From positions 62,001-126,000 of the forward strand of contig NZ_PPEI02000001.1 of the NCBI RefSeq assembly GCF_002899895.1: a DNA stretch of 64,000 bases, written 5' to 3'. Shown in pieces: positions 54,237 through 62,900 of the stretch. Position 1 is the stretch's first letter; each line of letters starts with the position of its first letter. This stretch comes from Chryseobacterium oncorhynchi (GTDB taxonomy: Bacteria > Bacteroidota > Bacteroidia > Flavobacteriales > Weeksellaceae). The position numbers and the translations under genes are program-made. The notes under the pieces were generated by a model that worked only from the letters and a program-made list of their open reading frames with translations, was not told where the DNA came from and ran no database searches.

Positions 54237-54501
54237 AAAAAAACACAAATGATGAAAAAAAATTATTTCGATCCACAAATATAAGCAAAATTTATATTAT
54301 GCAGAACATCATATGTGCATTTTTTTTAAAAATTATTTATTTTAATTAAAAATAATTATTCTGTAACATATTTTGATTTTTATTAATATTTTGAAATTTA
54401 TTAATTTTCATCATAATTCCTGCAATGAAATAATTCCTGCCGGATCTCAAACCCATAATGTAAAATATTCTTTCAACAAGTTTGAAAACATTATTTGCTT
54501 T

Positions 54502-54515
54502 TTGATCTAGATCAA
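54502..54515. promoter_or_regulatory. FNR-like box upstream of the antiporter gene
   Basis: TTGATCTAGATCAA, a perfect palindrome. Its centre is 36.5 bp from the last base of the one-mismatch -7 element TAATTTCG (54538-54545). The flanks match those of the box at 56189-56202. Confidence 0.65.
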
Positions 54516-54562
54516 AGTTCTAAGGACGTCAGATTTTTAATTTCGCGGCTTAATATAAAGCT

Positions 54563-56167
54563 ATGGTAGAACTTGAAAAAATCATCTGGATATCCATTAT
54601 TTTAATCATTATTATTTCCGTGAAAGACAGGTTCAAACTGGCACTTCCTCTCTTGCTTGTGATAGCAGGACTTACTTTAAGTCTCACCCAGCTTGTCCCT
54701 TCTATTGATATGAGTCCGGAAATGATTTTCTATGTGGTTCTGCCTCCAATCCTGTTCGATGCAGCCTGGAATACATCTATTCCCGATTTCAAAAAAGAAC
54801 TTCCTAAAATTTCCGTTTTGGCAATAGGACTGGTCTTTCTTACAACGACCATCATTGCTTTGATTGTTCACAGTATGATACCGGGATTCACCTGGCCTCT
54901 TGCCTTTGTTGTAGGGGCTATTGTCTCTCCTCCTGATGCTGTGGCAGCCACCAGTATTACAAAAACACTTCCTCTTCCCCAAAAACTAACGACCATACTT
55001 GAAGGAGAGAGTCTATTGAATGATGCGTCTGCCCTTATTGCTTATAAATGTGCGGTTATAGCCATTACCAGTGGGGTATTTTCCTTTTGGAGTGCAGGAA
55101 TACAATTTGTGAGTAACAGTTTTGGCGGGCTGGTTATTGGGATGATCATGGGCTTTGCTTTTTTACAATTACACAGATACTTTAATGGCAAAAGTAGTGT
55201 AGAAACATTTGCCGTGGTGCTTCTTCCTTTTGCAGCTTACAGCCTGGCAGAACATTTAGGGTTTTCTGGAGTACTGGCAGTGGTTATTTTAGGAATGTTC
55301 CTTTCATGGAATTCAATTTCACTGTTCAAAACCGAAAGCAGAATGCAGATGAGCCATTTTTGGGATGTTGTGATCTTTGTTTTAAACGGGTTAGTATTTC
55401 TGATCCTTGGAATGCAGCTTCCGACAATTATTTCAAATATCCCTATAACTGAAATACCTGTCCTTATTTTTTATGGACTTTTAATTTTTATGATCCTTGT
55501 AGTGATAAGGCTGGCTGTACTTTCTTTATTTCCTGTTTTTTCAAATAATGAAACCGAAAAAACAAATGGTTTTCTCACCCAATCCAAAAAAGAATATATC
55601 ATCCTTTCCTGGTCCGGAATGCGTGGCGTTGTTTCGCTGGCTGCTGCACTGGCATTACCGATCAGGGATAATCATGGGGCTATTATAGAACAAAGAGATA
55701 CCATACTATTTATATCTTTTGTAGTTATTATTTTCACTTTGTTAATTCAGGGATTAACATTACCCAGATTAATCCGTTTGGTAAAACCTTCTGCACCGGA
55801 CAAGCAGGAAGAAAAAGACCTTAACAAACTTCTTCTAAAAGAATCTGTTTCATTTTTATATGATTTTGCGCCCGATAATAATATTACAATCAATGCTGTA
55901 GAAAGTATGATTAAAAAACTTGAAAGAGAACAGTCTCAGCTGTCAAATAATAATACAGAAAAATCATTATTGCATCACACAGAATGGAAGAAGTCTTATT
56001 TTGATCTGGAACTTAAATTGGCGGAATACCAAAGACAATCATTGATAAAAGCTTACCATATGGGAGATTTCACCCTTGAAACCATACGTAAAAAAGAGAT
56101 GGAACTTGATTTCTGGACAACGACTATTTATCACGAAATAGAAACCATAAATCAGTATTCCGAATAA
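54563..56167 (+). CDS. Na+/H+ antiporter, CPA1/NhaP type
   Basis: 534 residues with 12-13 predicted helices and a cytosolic C-terminal tail (about 410-534, charged helices). Ion-site motifs are SPPDAVAATSI (helix 5 Pro-Asp) and EGESLLNDASALIAY (Asn-Asp pair). WSGMRGVVSLAAALALP is the conserved helix-11 Arg motif. It exchanges Na+ or K+ for protons at the inner membrane. The promoter carries an FNR-like box, so expression may follow redox state. Confidence 0.93.
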   Translation: MVELEKIIWISIILIIIISVKDRFKLALPLLLVIAGLTLSLTQLVPSIDMSPEMIFYVVLPPILFDAAWNTSIPDFKKELPKISVLAIGLVFLTTTIIALIVHSMIPGFTWPLAFVVGAIVSPPDAVAATSITKTLPLPQKLTTILEGESLLNDASALIAYKCAVIAITSGVFSFWSAGIQFVSNSFGGLVIGMIMGFAFLQLHRYFNGKSSVETFAVVLLPFAAYSLAEHLGFSGVLAVVILGMFLSWNSISLFKTESRMQMSHFWDVVIFVLNGLVFLILGMQLPTIISNIPITEIPVLIFYGLLIFMILVVIRLAVLSLFPVFSNNETEKTNGFLTQSKKEYIILSWSGMRGVVSLAAALALPIRDNHGAIIEQRDTILFISFVVIIFTLLIQGLTLPRLIRLVKPSAPDKQEEKDLNKLLLKESVSFLYDFAPDNNITINAVESMIKKLEREQSQLSNNNTEKSLLHHTEWKKSYFDLELKLAEYQRQSLIKAYHMGDFTLETIRKKEMELDFWTTTIYHEIETINQYSE

Positions 56168-56188
56168 CCATCACTTTGCTTTGCTTTT

Positions 56189-56202
56189 TTGATCTAAATC
56201 AA
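56189..56202. promoter_or_regulatory. FNR-like box upstream of the siderophore-interacting protein gene
   Basis: TTGATCTAAATCAA, a perfect TTGAT-N4-ATCAA site. The centre lies 36.5 bp from the end of the one-mismatch -7 element GATATTTG (56225-56232), exactly the spacing at the antiporter promoter. Confidence 0.65.
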
Positions 56203-56257
56203 AGTTTGATGTTTACCAGAAAAGGATATTTGCACCTGAATATTTTAAACAAAATAT

Positions 56258-57013
56258 ATGAGTACAACATTAGAAAAAGAACAAATGACAACGAAAAAAA
56301 TACGTTCTGTATTTACCATTAAAGATAAAAAATTTCTTACCCCTCATCTTATTCGTATTGTATTGGACATTGATGACAATCAGACAGAATTATTAGCCAA
56401 TGTACAATCCGGATCCAATAATAAAATATTTATCCCGACTGTTACAGAAAAGGATCGTGAACCTATTGTAAGAACCTATACCAACCGTAAAATAGACCTC
56501 GAAAATCGTGAATTAATAATAGACTTTGTATCTCATGGAGATAATGGTCCGGCATCAGCATGGGCACTACAAGTTAATAACGGAGATACCCTGGAAGTAG
56601 GGATGAAAGAAAGCACAAGACCTTTGGTTCCGGATGCAGACTTTTATCTTCTTGTGGGAGATGCAACAGCATTACCTGTGATCTGTGCAATCCTCGAGCA
56701 ATTTCCATCGTATGTAACAGCAAAAGTGTTATTGGAAGTACATGAAAAAGAAGATGAAATTATATTGTGTTCCGCTGCCGACATCTCTGTTGAATGGCTT
56801 CATAATCCTCAGCCGGAAAAAGGAAGCAGATTAGCAGAACGTGCCCAGCAGGTGGAAATTCCATCAGGTCTACTGAAAAGATATGTTTATATTTCTGCTG
56901 AATATAGTACAGTTCGGGACCTGCGCAGTTATTTTAAAGCCATTTTAAACTGGGATCCGAACGGATTGTATGCCTGCTCATACTGGAAAGCCGGACAGGC
57001 GGAAAATAGATAG
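56258..57013 (+). CDS. Siderophore-interacting protein (ViuB-like NAD(P)H:ferric reductase)
   Basis: 251 residues. FAD site RTYTNRKIDLENRELIIDFV and HGDNGPASAWA, NAD(P) domain LVGDATALPVICAIL, and the C-terminal YACSYWKAGQ (family GYWR). Cytosolic; releases iron from ferric siderophores by reduction. It lies 12 kb from the siderophore operon and has its own FNR-like box, so iron release may be tied to oxygen or redox rather than only to iron. A Crp/Fnr gene lies 52 bp downstream. Confidence 0.9.
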   Translation: MSTTLEKEQMTTKKIRSVFTIKDKKFLTPHLIRIVLDIDDNQTELLANVQSGSNNKIFIPTVTEKDREPIVRTYTNRKIDLENRELIIDFVSHGDNGPASAWALQVNNGDTLEVGMKESTRPLVPDADFYLLVGDATALPVICAILEQFPSYVTAKVLLEVHEKEDEIILCSAADISVEWLHNPQPEKGSRLAERAQQVEIPSGLLKRYVYISAEYSTVRDLRSYFKAILNWDPNGLYACSYWKAGQAENR

Positions 57014-57065
57014 CAATATAGAATAAAAGTAGTAAGCAAAGCCTTTTATCATTAATTTTGCTTAC

Positions 57066-57635
57066 ATGCAGGAACTCTTAGCTTCATATATTAAAAATAG
57101 AATATCAGTAACGGATAAAGATTTAGAAACTATTCTTTCCTATTTCAACCTTATTCAAATTAAAAAGAATGAAATGCTTCTTGCCAACGGACAAAACAGC
57201 CAGCGTACATTTTTCGTGGTGAAAGGCTGCCTCCGTATATTTTTCATCAATGAAGAGGGGCAGGACTCTACACGATATTTTGCATTTGAAAATCAGTTTG
57301 CGACAGCACTCACCAGTTTTATAACTTCTGAGCCCTCCGAAGAATTCATTGAGGCAGTGGAGGATTCAGAAGTATATTATATCACTCATAAAAATTTTTA
57401 TCATCTTCTGGATATTATTCCTCAATGGGAAAAATTTTACAGGATATATCTGGAAACAGCTTATGTTAATAATACGAAAAGGCTAATGTCTTTCCTTGTT
57501 CAGGATGCTCTTGAAAAATACCGTCAGCTACTGGATGAAAATCCTGTTGTTGTAAGGAGACTTTCTAATAAAATGGTGGCTTCCTATCTTAATATTTCAC
57601 AGGAAACCCTGAGCAGACTGAAATCCAGGCTTTGA
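57066..57635 (+). CDS. Crp/Fnr-family transcriptional regulator
   Basis: 189 residues: beta roll (NEMLLANGQNSQRTFFVVKGC) and winged helix SNKMVASYLNISQETLSRLKSR. The recognition helix ETLSR has the FNR-type E..SR that reads TTGAT, matching the boxes at 54502 and 56189. It lacks FNR's cysteine cluster. A -7 element, TAATTTTG (57053-57060), is only 5 bp before the ATG, so the mRNA is nearly leaderless. An inverted repeat TAAGCAAA / TTTGCTTA (57033-57040, 57057-57064) overlaps it and could be an autoregulatory site. Confidence 0.9.
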   Translation: MQELLASYIKNRISVTDKDLETILSYFNLIQIKKNEMLLANGQNSQRTFFVVKGCLRIFFINEEGQDSTRYFAFENQFATALTSFITSEPSEEFIEAVEDSEVYYITHKNFYHLLDIIPQWEKFYRIYLETAYVNNTKRLMSFLVQDALEKYRQLLDENPVVVRRLSNKMVASYLNISQETLSRLKSRL

Positions 57636-57643
57636 TCTACTAT

Positions 57644-58237
57644 TTATAAGAACAAACTTACTGCACAATAGAGCAAGAGGATTCCCATGATGATATTCAC
57701 CACTTTGTAGTGCCGGTTCAAAAATTTGTGAAGTTTCTCTCCGGCTACTGCCCAAATCCAGGTAGCCGAGTTTCCGATAAAAGAAAGGATAAAAGCAAAA
57801 ATAAGAATGACCCATAGTTGCTTGAACTGAGGAAAGATGAAGCTGCTAAATGCTGTTATTCCATAAATAATAATTTTAATATTTACTAGCTGCAATAGAA
57901 ATCCTTTCCAGAAATTTCCTGCAGAACTGGAAAGGGGTTCATCCTGCTTGAAATCAATCTCAGAAGGCTTTCCGGATATTACAGACCATGCAAGGTAGAT
58001 AAGATAACCCGCTCCGACATATTTGAGATAATTGAGAAAGAAGCCATACGAATTCAAAAGAAATTCTGTAAAAAAAGCAGTCAATAGCATGACTACTGTA
58101 AACCCCGAGTAAATCCCAAAAAGCAATGTTTTACTCTTTTGGTATCCTAATTTCATGCTGCTGTTAAGAGCAAGGATATTATTAGGACCGGGAAGAAGTG
58201 CCGTCAGGACACTGTAAATAAAGAATGAGAACCACAT
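57644..58237 (-). CDS. LysE-family amino-acid exporter
   Basis: 197 residues with six predicted helices and the family motif YSVLTALLPGPNNILALNSS at the N-terminus. The start is placed at ATG 58237 (MWFSFF); an upstream TTG at 58279 would add a 14-residue non-family extension. It exports amino acids or related compounds. Divergent from a LysR-family gene, the usual LysE/LysG arrangement. Confidence 0.9.
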   Translation of the reverse strand: MWFSFFIYSVLTALLPGPNNILALNSSMKLGYQKSKTLLFGIYSGFTVVMLLTAFFTEFLLNSYGFFLNYLKYVGAGYLIYLAWSVISGKPSEIDFKQDEPLSSSAGNFWKGFLLQLVNIKIIIYGITAFSSFIFPQFKQLWVILIFAFILSFIGNSATWIWAVAGEKLHKFLNRHYKVVNIIMGILLLYCAVSLFL

Positions 58238-58318
58238 ATTTTTTTTGACAAAATTAATGAGGTTAAACACTTCAAACAATCGGAAATATTTATACTTTTA
58301 CTTCGAAAATATTAAAGT

Positions 58319-59215
58319 ATGGATATTCATCAGCTCAGAAGTTTCAAAACCATTGTGGAAAAAGGCAATTTTCAGGATGCTGCGAAAGAACTCAACTATT
58401 CTTTATCGGCGATCAGTTATCAGATTCAACAACTAGAAAATGAAGTAAAATTCCCTTTATTTGAGAAAATAGGTAGAAGAATGCTTCCAACAGCACAGTC
58501 TTTGAAGCTAATTCCGCACATTAAAAAAATAGAGGAAGAAATAGAGCAGATTAAACAGTTGAATTCAAAAGACAGAAAAATAGAGGGAAACCTCAATATT
58601 TCAGTTTCTGACAGTTTGCTAACTTATATTCTGCAGCCTGTCCTCAAGCAATTCATTGAAACAGCTCCTGATGTAAAACTCAAATTAAAGGTGAGAAATT
58701 GCTATGAAGTTCAGAAAGAGATTATTCGTAATGATATTGATCTTGGGATTCACTATCAGGTACATGGATATGATGATCAGATTAAAGTAACAGAGCTTTC
58801 ATCTTTCACAGTAGGAGTTATGGTCTCTCCGGAATTCCTGGACCGGGAAAAAAATTTCGATAAAAAAGATCAAATAAAAGCGTGTTCAGTGATTAATAAT
58901 GACCCAAATGGTGTTTATCAACAGTATTTCGAAGAATATCTTAAGAAAAAAAATATAAGAACCGGACAAAATATTGAACTCTGGAGTATTGAAGCCATTA
59001 AAAAAAGCGTCATGAATAATCTGGGAATCGCGTGTTTACCTCATTTTGTTGTTGAAGAAGAGATTCAAAAAGGGGAAATTGCAGAGATTACTATTAAAGG
59101 ATTTCAGCGTACTATTACCATGATTACTGCTCATCATTCTAATAAATGGATTAGTCCTGCCATGGAGCTCTTTTTAAAAATTCTTAATCAGCAAATGACT
59201 GATACGTCCGAATAA
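58319..59215 (+). CDS. LysR-family transcriptional regulator
   Basis: 298 residues. N-terminal HTH: MDIHQLRSFKTIVEKGNFQD, ELNYSLSAISYQIQQLENEV; C-terminal periplasmic-binding-like effector domain from about 90. Divergent from the LysE exporter. The shared intergenic has ATACTTT (58292-58298) and AAAGTAT (58314-58320), an inverted repeat fit for LysR binding that also overlaps the start codon. Confidence 0.92.
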   Translation: MDIHQLRSFKTIVEKGNFQDAAKELNYSLSAISYQIQQLENEVKFPLFEKIGRRMLPTAQSLKLIPHIKKIEEEIEQIKQLNSKDRKIEGNLNISVSDSLLTYILQPVLKQFIETAPDVKLKLKVRNCYEVQKEIIRNDIDLGIHYQVHGYDDQIKVTELSSFTVGVMVSPEFLDREKNFDKKDQIKACSVINNDPNGVYQQYFEEYLKKKNIRTGQNIELWSIEAIKKSVMNNLGIACLPHFVVEEEIQKGEIAEITIKGFQRTITMITAHHSNKWISPAMELFLKILNQQMTDTSE

Positions 59216-59285
59216 ATGGGAGAAATTAAAATAAAATTAACATCAGAGTCTTTTTAAAAAAAATTTAAGCCTTATATTTGCCCTA

Positions 59286-59648
59286 ATGTTAAAATGGTTC
59301 TCCATATTATGCTCGATGATGTATGTGCTAGCTACCACCAATGCGGGGGAAGTAATGAAAGTGCCTATGTTTGTGGAACACTTTATGGAATACCACGGAA
59401 ATTTGTCAGAATTTGTCATGGAACATTATGACAATCACAAAAAAGACTCAGACTGGGATTTAGACCAAAAGCTGCCGTTTATCAATCCACCCATTGTATT
59501 AACAGTGCATGCCCAACTTCCGGAACTTACCTTTGAAATCAAAAAACCTAAGGAAATCAAGATTCCTCAGAAAAACAGTATTTATCAGGAAAAGGACTTC
59601 TCAAACCTTTACCTTTCCAGAATTTTTCAGCCTCCACGGCTTTCATAA
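59286..59648 (+). CDS. Small secreted protein preceding the metal efflux pump
   Basis: 120 residues; the N-terminus MLKWFSILCSMMYVLATTNA is a signal peptide. The body has His/acidic clusters (VEHFMEYHG, MEHYDNHKKDSDWD), then a Pro/Lys-rich end. Such small proteins commonly precede CzcA/CusA genes in related flavobacteria, hinting at metal binding. A TATATTTG -7 element at 59273-59280 leaves only 5 bp before the ATG, so the mRNA is almost leaderless or starts at an internal ATG (59316). Function not established. Confidence 0.6.
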   Translation: MLKWFSILCSMMYVLATTNAGEVMKVPMFVEHFMEYHGNLSEFVMEHYDNHKKDSDWDLDQKLPFINPPIVLTVHAQLPELTFEIKKPKEIKIPQKNSIYQEKDFSNLYLSRIFQPPRLS

Positions 59649-59963
59649 TTGATTTTAGATTGAAAATTAATGCTTTAAGTTCTTTACTCGAAGCAGTCAA
59701 TTCTTATTACTTATCAATAAATCTGTAGCGCTTTATTATTCTGCTTACATTTTGTAATCACAAAACCTTTATTTAAACCATTTACAACGCTGTAATAAGT
59801 TTAAAATAATCCAGTATGCAATTCACCTAATAAGAATCAAAGTGAGCTTCATGCGTACAAAACTTATCACTTAAATACCTTAAGTGTATCAATTTTTTTG
59901 TGATTCAAGTCCAAGGTTTAAGCAGTATTCAAAGCACTACCGTTAGCAAATAATATATTTTTC
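59649..59963. other. Non-coding gap before the RND pump gene
   Basis: 315 bp, AT-rich, no supported gene and no clear terminator. It presumably holds the pump promoter; I saw no full TTG/TAnnTTTG pair. Confidence 0.6.
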
Positions 59964-62900
59964 ATGTTAAACAAAATCATTGAGTTTTCTGTAAAGAATA
60001 AGCTCATCATTGCTCTGTTCACCATAGGACTTGTCCTTCTCGGAGTCTATGAAACTACTAAACTTCCCATTGACGCACAGCCTGACATTACCAATAATCA
60101 GGTCCAGATTATCACTACAGCACCATCTTACGGAGCCGCAGATATAGAGCGTCTTGTCACATTCCCCATTGAGCAGTCTACCAGTAATATCAGTGGTATT
60201 ACAGAACTTCGAAGTCTTTCAAGATTTGGGCTTTCATTGGTAACTGTTGTTTTTGATGATAAAACAGATGTGTATTGGGCCAGACAACAGGTTCAGGAGC
60301 GTTTACAGCTTGTACAGGACAATATTCCTGCAGGAATTGGGAAACCGGAGCTTGGACCTATTTCCACAGGACTGGGAGAGATCTTCCAATATGTGGTAAG
60401 AGCAAAAAAGGGCTATGAAAATGTGTATGACGAAACAGAACTCAGAACCATTCAGGATTGGGTGGTAAGACGTCAGTTACTAGGAACCAAGGGAGTGGCT
60501 GATGTCAGCAGCTTCGGTGGAAAACTGAAACAGTATGAAATAGCCATCAACCCAAATAAGCTTCAGGCATTCAACATCAATATCAATGATGTATTTGCCG
60601 CTCTGGAAAAAAATAACCAGAATACCGGAGGAGCTTATATTGAGAAGAAAGAAACCGTTCTTTTTATCAGAAGTGAGGGGCTTTTGGGAAGTACAGAAGA
60701 TATCGGAAGCATTCAGGTTGCAGAAACTAAGGAAGGTATTCCGGTTCACATAAAAGATGTGGCATCCGTAAAGATAGGATATGCAACAAGATATGGTGCT
60801 ATGACTTATAATGATACCGGAGAGGTATCGGGAGCTATTGTTTTAATGCTTAAAGGCGAAAATGCCAACGAAGTCATTACCAATATCAAGCAGAGACTGG
60901 AAAAAATTCAGGAATCCCTGCCTGAGGGTGTTGTTATTGAACCTTTCCTTGACCGTGCTAAAATGGTGAACAATACCATCAGTACTGTAAAGACAAATCT
61001 GATGGAAGGTGCATTAATTGTAGTTTTCATTTTGGTTTTATTTTTAGGAAACTTCAGAGCCGGACTATTGGTTGCCTCTGTTATTCCTTTAGCCATGCTA
61101 TTTGCCATTATCATGATGAACATCTTTGGAGTTGGCGGTAACCTGATGAGTCTCGGAGCCCTGGATTTTGGTCTTATTGTGGATGGCGCAGTGATTATCG
61201 TTGAAGCCGTTCTTCATCAGCTCGCTCACAAAAAACACTTCGGAAAAGATAATATGCTGAGCAAAAATGAGATGAACGAGCAGGTTTCAAGCTCTGCTAC
61301 CAAAATGGTAAACAGTGCTGTTTTCGGGCAAATCATTATCCTGATTGTATACCTTCCGATTTTTACTCTTCAGGGAATTGAGGGAAAAATGTTCAAACCT
61401 ATGGCCCAAACTGTAGCTTTTGCCTTAATTGGTGCATTTATCCTTTCACTTACCTATATCCCTATGATGAGTTCTCTGGTATTGAGCCGAAAGAAAAAGG
61501 AAAAAGACAATATCTCTGACAAAGTAATGACCAAGGTGGAAATAGGACATCAAAAGTTCCTGATGAAAGCTCTTAAATACCAAAAAACAATCATCCTTGG
61601 AGTATTGATACTTTTTGCAGGAGCCGTTTTTACCCTTTCCAGAATGGGCGGAGAGTTCATACCGTCACTGGAAGAAGGTGATTTTGCAGTTGAAATGAGA
61701 ATTCTTCAGGGAAGTAACATTAATGAGACCAAAAAAGTAACCACTCAGGCCTCCAGTATTCTTTTAAAACAGTTTCCTGAAGTACAGAAAATCGTTGTAA
61801 AGATAGGAAGTGCCGAAATTCCTACAGAACCAATGCCAATGGATGCTGGGGATATGATTATTGTTTTAAAACCTAAAAAAGAATGGACCTCCGCATCGTC
61901 ATTTCCGGAGCTGTCTGAAAAGATGAGTAAAGCATTAAGTGTTATTCCGGGGCTAACAACCAGTTTTCAGTTTCCTGTACAGATGCGTTTCAATGAATTA
62001 ATGACCGGAGCCAGACAAGATATAGTCTGTAAAATTTATGGTGAAGATCTTGACAGTCTTACGACCTACGCCAAAAAACTGGGAAGTGTTATCAATTCAG
62101 TAAAAGGAGCTCAGGACCTTTATATAGAACCTGTTGTAGGGGCTCCACAAGTGGTCATTGACTATAACCGTTCAGAATTATCAAGATACAATATTTCTGT
62201 AGCAGAAATCAACAGAGTGATCAATATGGCTTTTGCAGGCCAAACGGCAGGAGCTTTATATGAGGGAGAGAAAAAATTCGACATTGTTGTTCGTATGGAT
62301 AATGAACATAAAAAAGACATTACAAGCATTCAGAATTTATTGGTTCCTACAGCTTCAGGTGAACAGGTTCCTTTATCTCAGCTGGCTAAGGTAGAACTTA
62401 AAAACAGTCCGAACCAGATCCAGAGGGAAGATACCAAAAGAAGAATCATTGTTGGTTTCAATGCAAAAGGAAGAGATGTACAGAGTATTGTGGAAGAGCT
62501 TCAGCAAAAAGTAAATAAAAATATTAAGTTCTCACCCGGATATACTGTTTCCTATGGTGGAACCTTTGAAAATTTAAATGAAGCTAAAGCAAGACTGGGA
62601 ATTGCTGTTCCTATTTCTTTGGTGATGATTTTCCTGTTGCTGTTCTTTGCGTTTGGTTCTGTAAAACACAGCTTATTGATCTATACTGCAATTCCTTTAT
62701 CAGCAATCGGAGGAGTATATTTTCTTGCTTTAAGAGGAATGCCTTTCAGCATCAGTGCAGGGGTTGGGTTCATTGCCCTATTTGGAGTTGCCGTATTGAA
62801 TGGAATTGTTTTGATATCAGAATTTAACCGATTGAAAAACAACGGGATAACCAACACCAGCAGAATTGTACTCATGGGCACAAGAATCAGACTTCGTCCG

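Larger units (their letters stand above)
54087..54562. other. Non-coding gap between AraC and antiporter genes
   Basis: 476 bp without a supported gene. It contains a terminator-like hairpin (54213-54236), a very AT-rich stretch (54240-54420), and near its end the FNR-like box and promoter of the antiporter gene. Confidence 0.7.
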
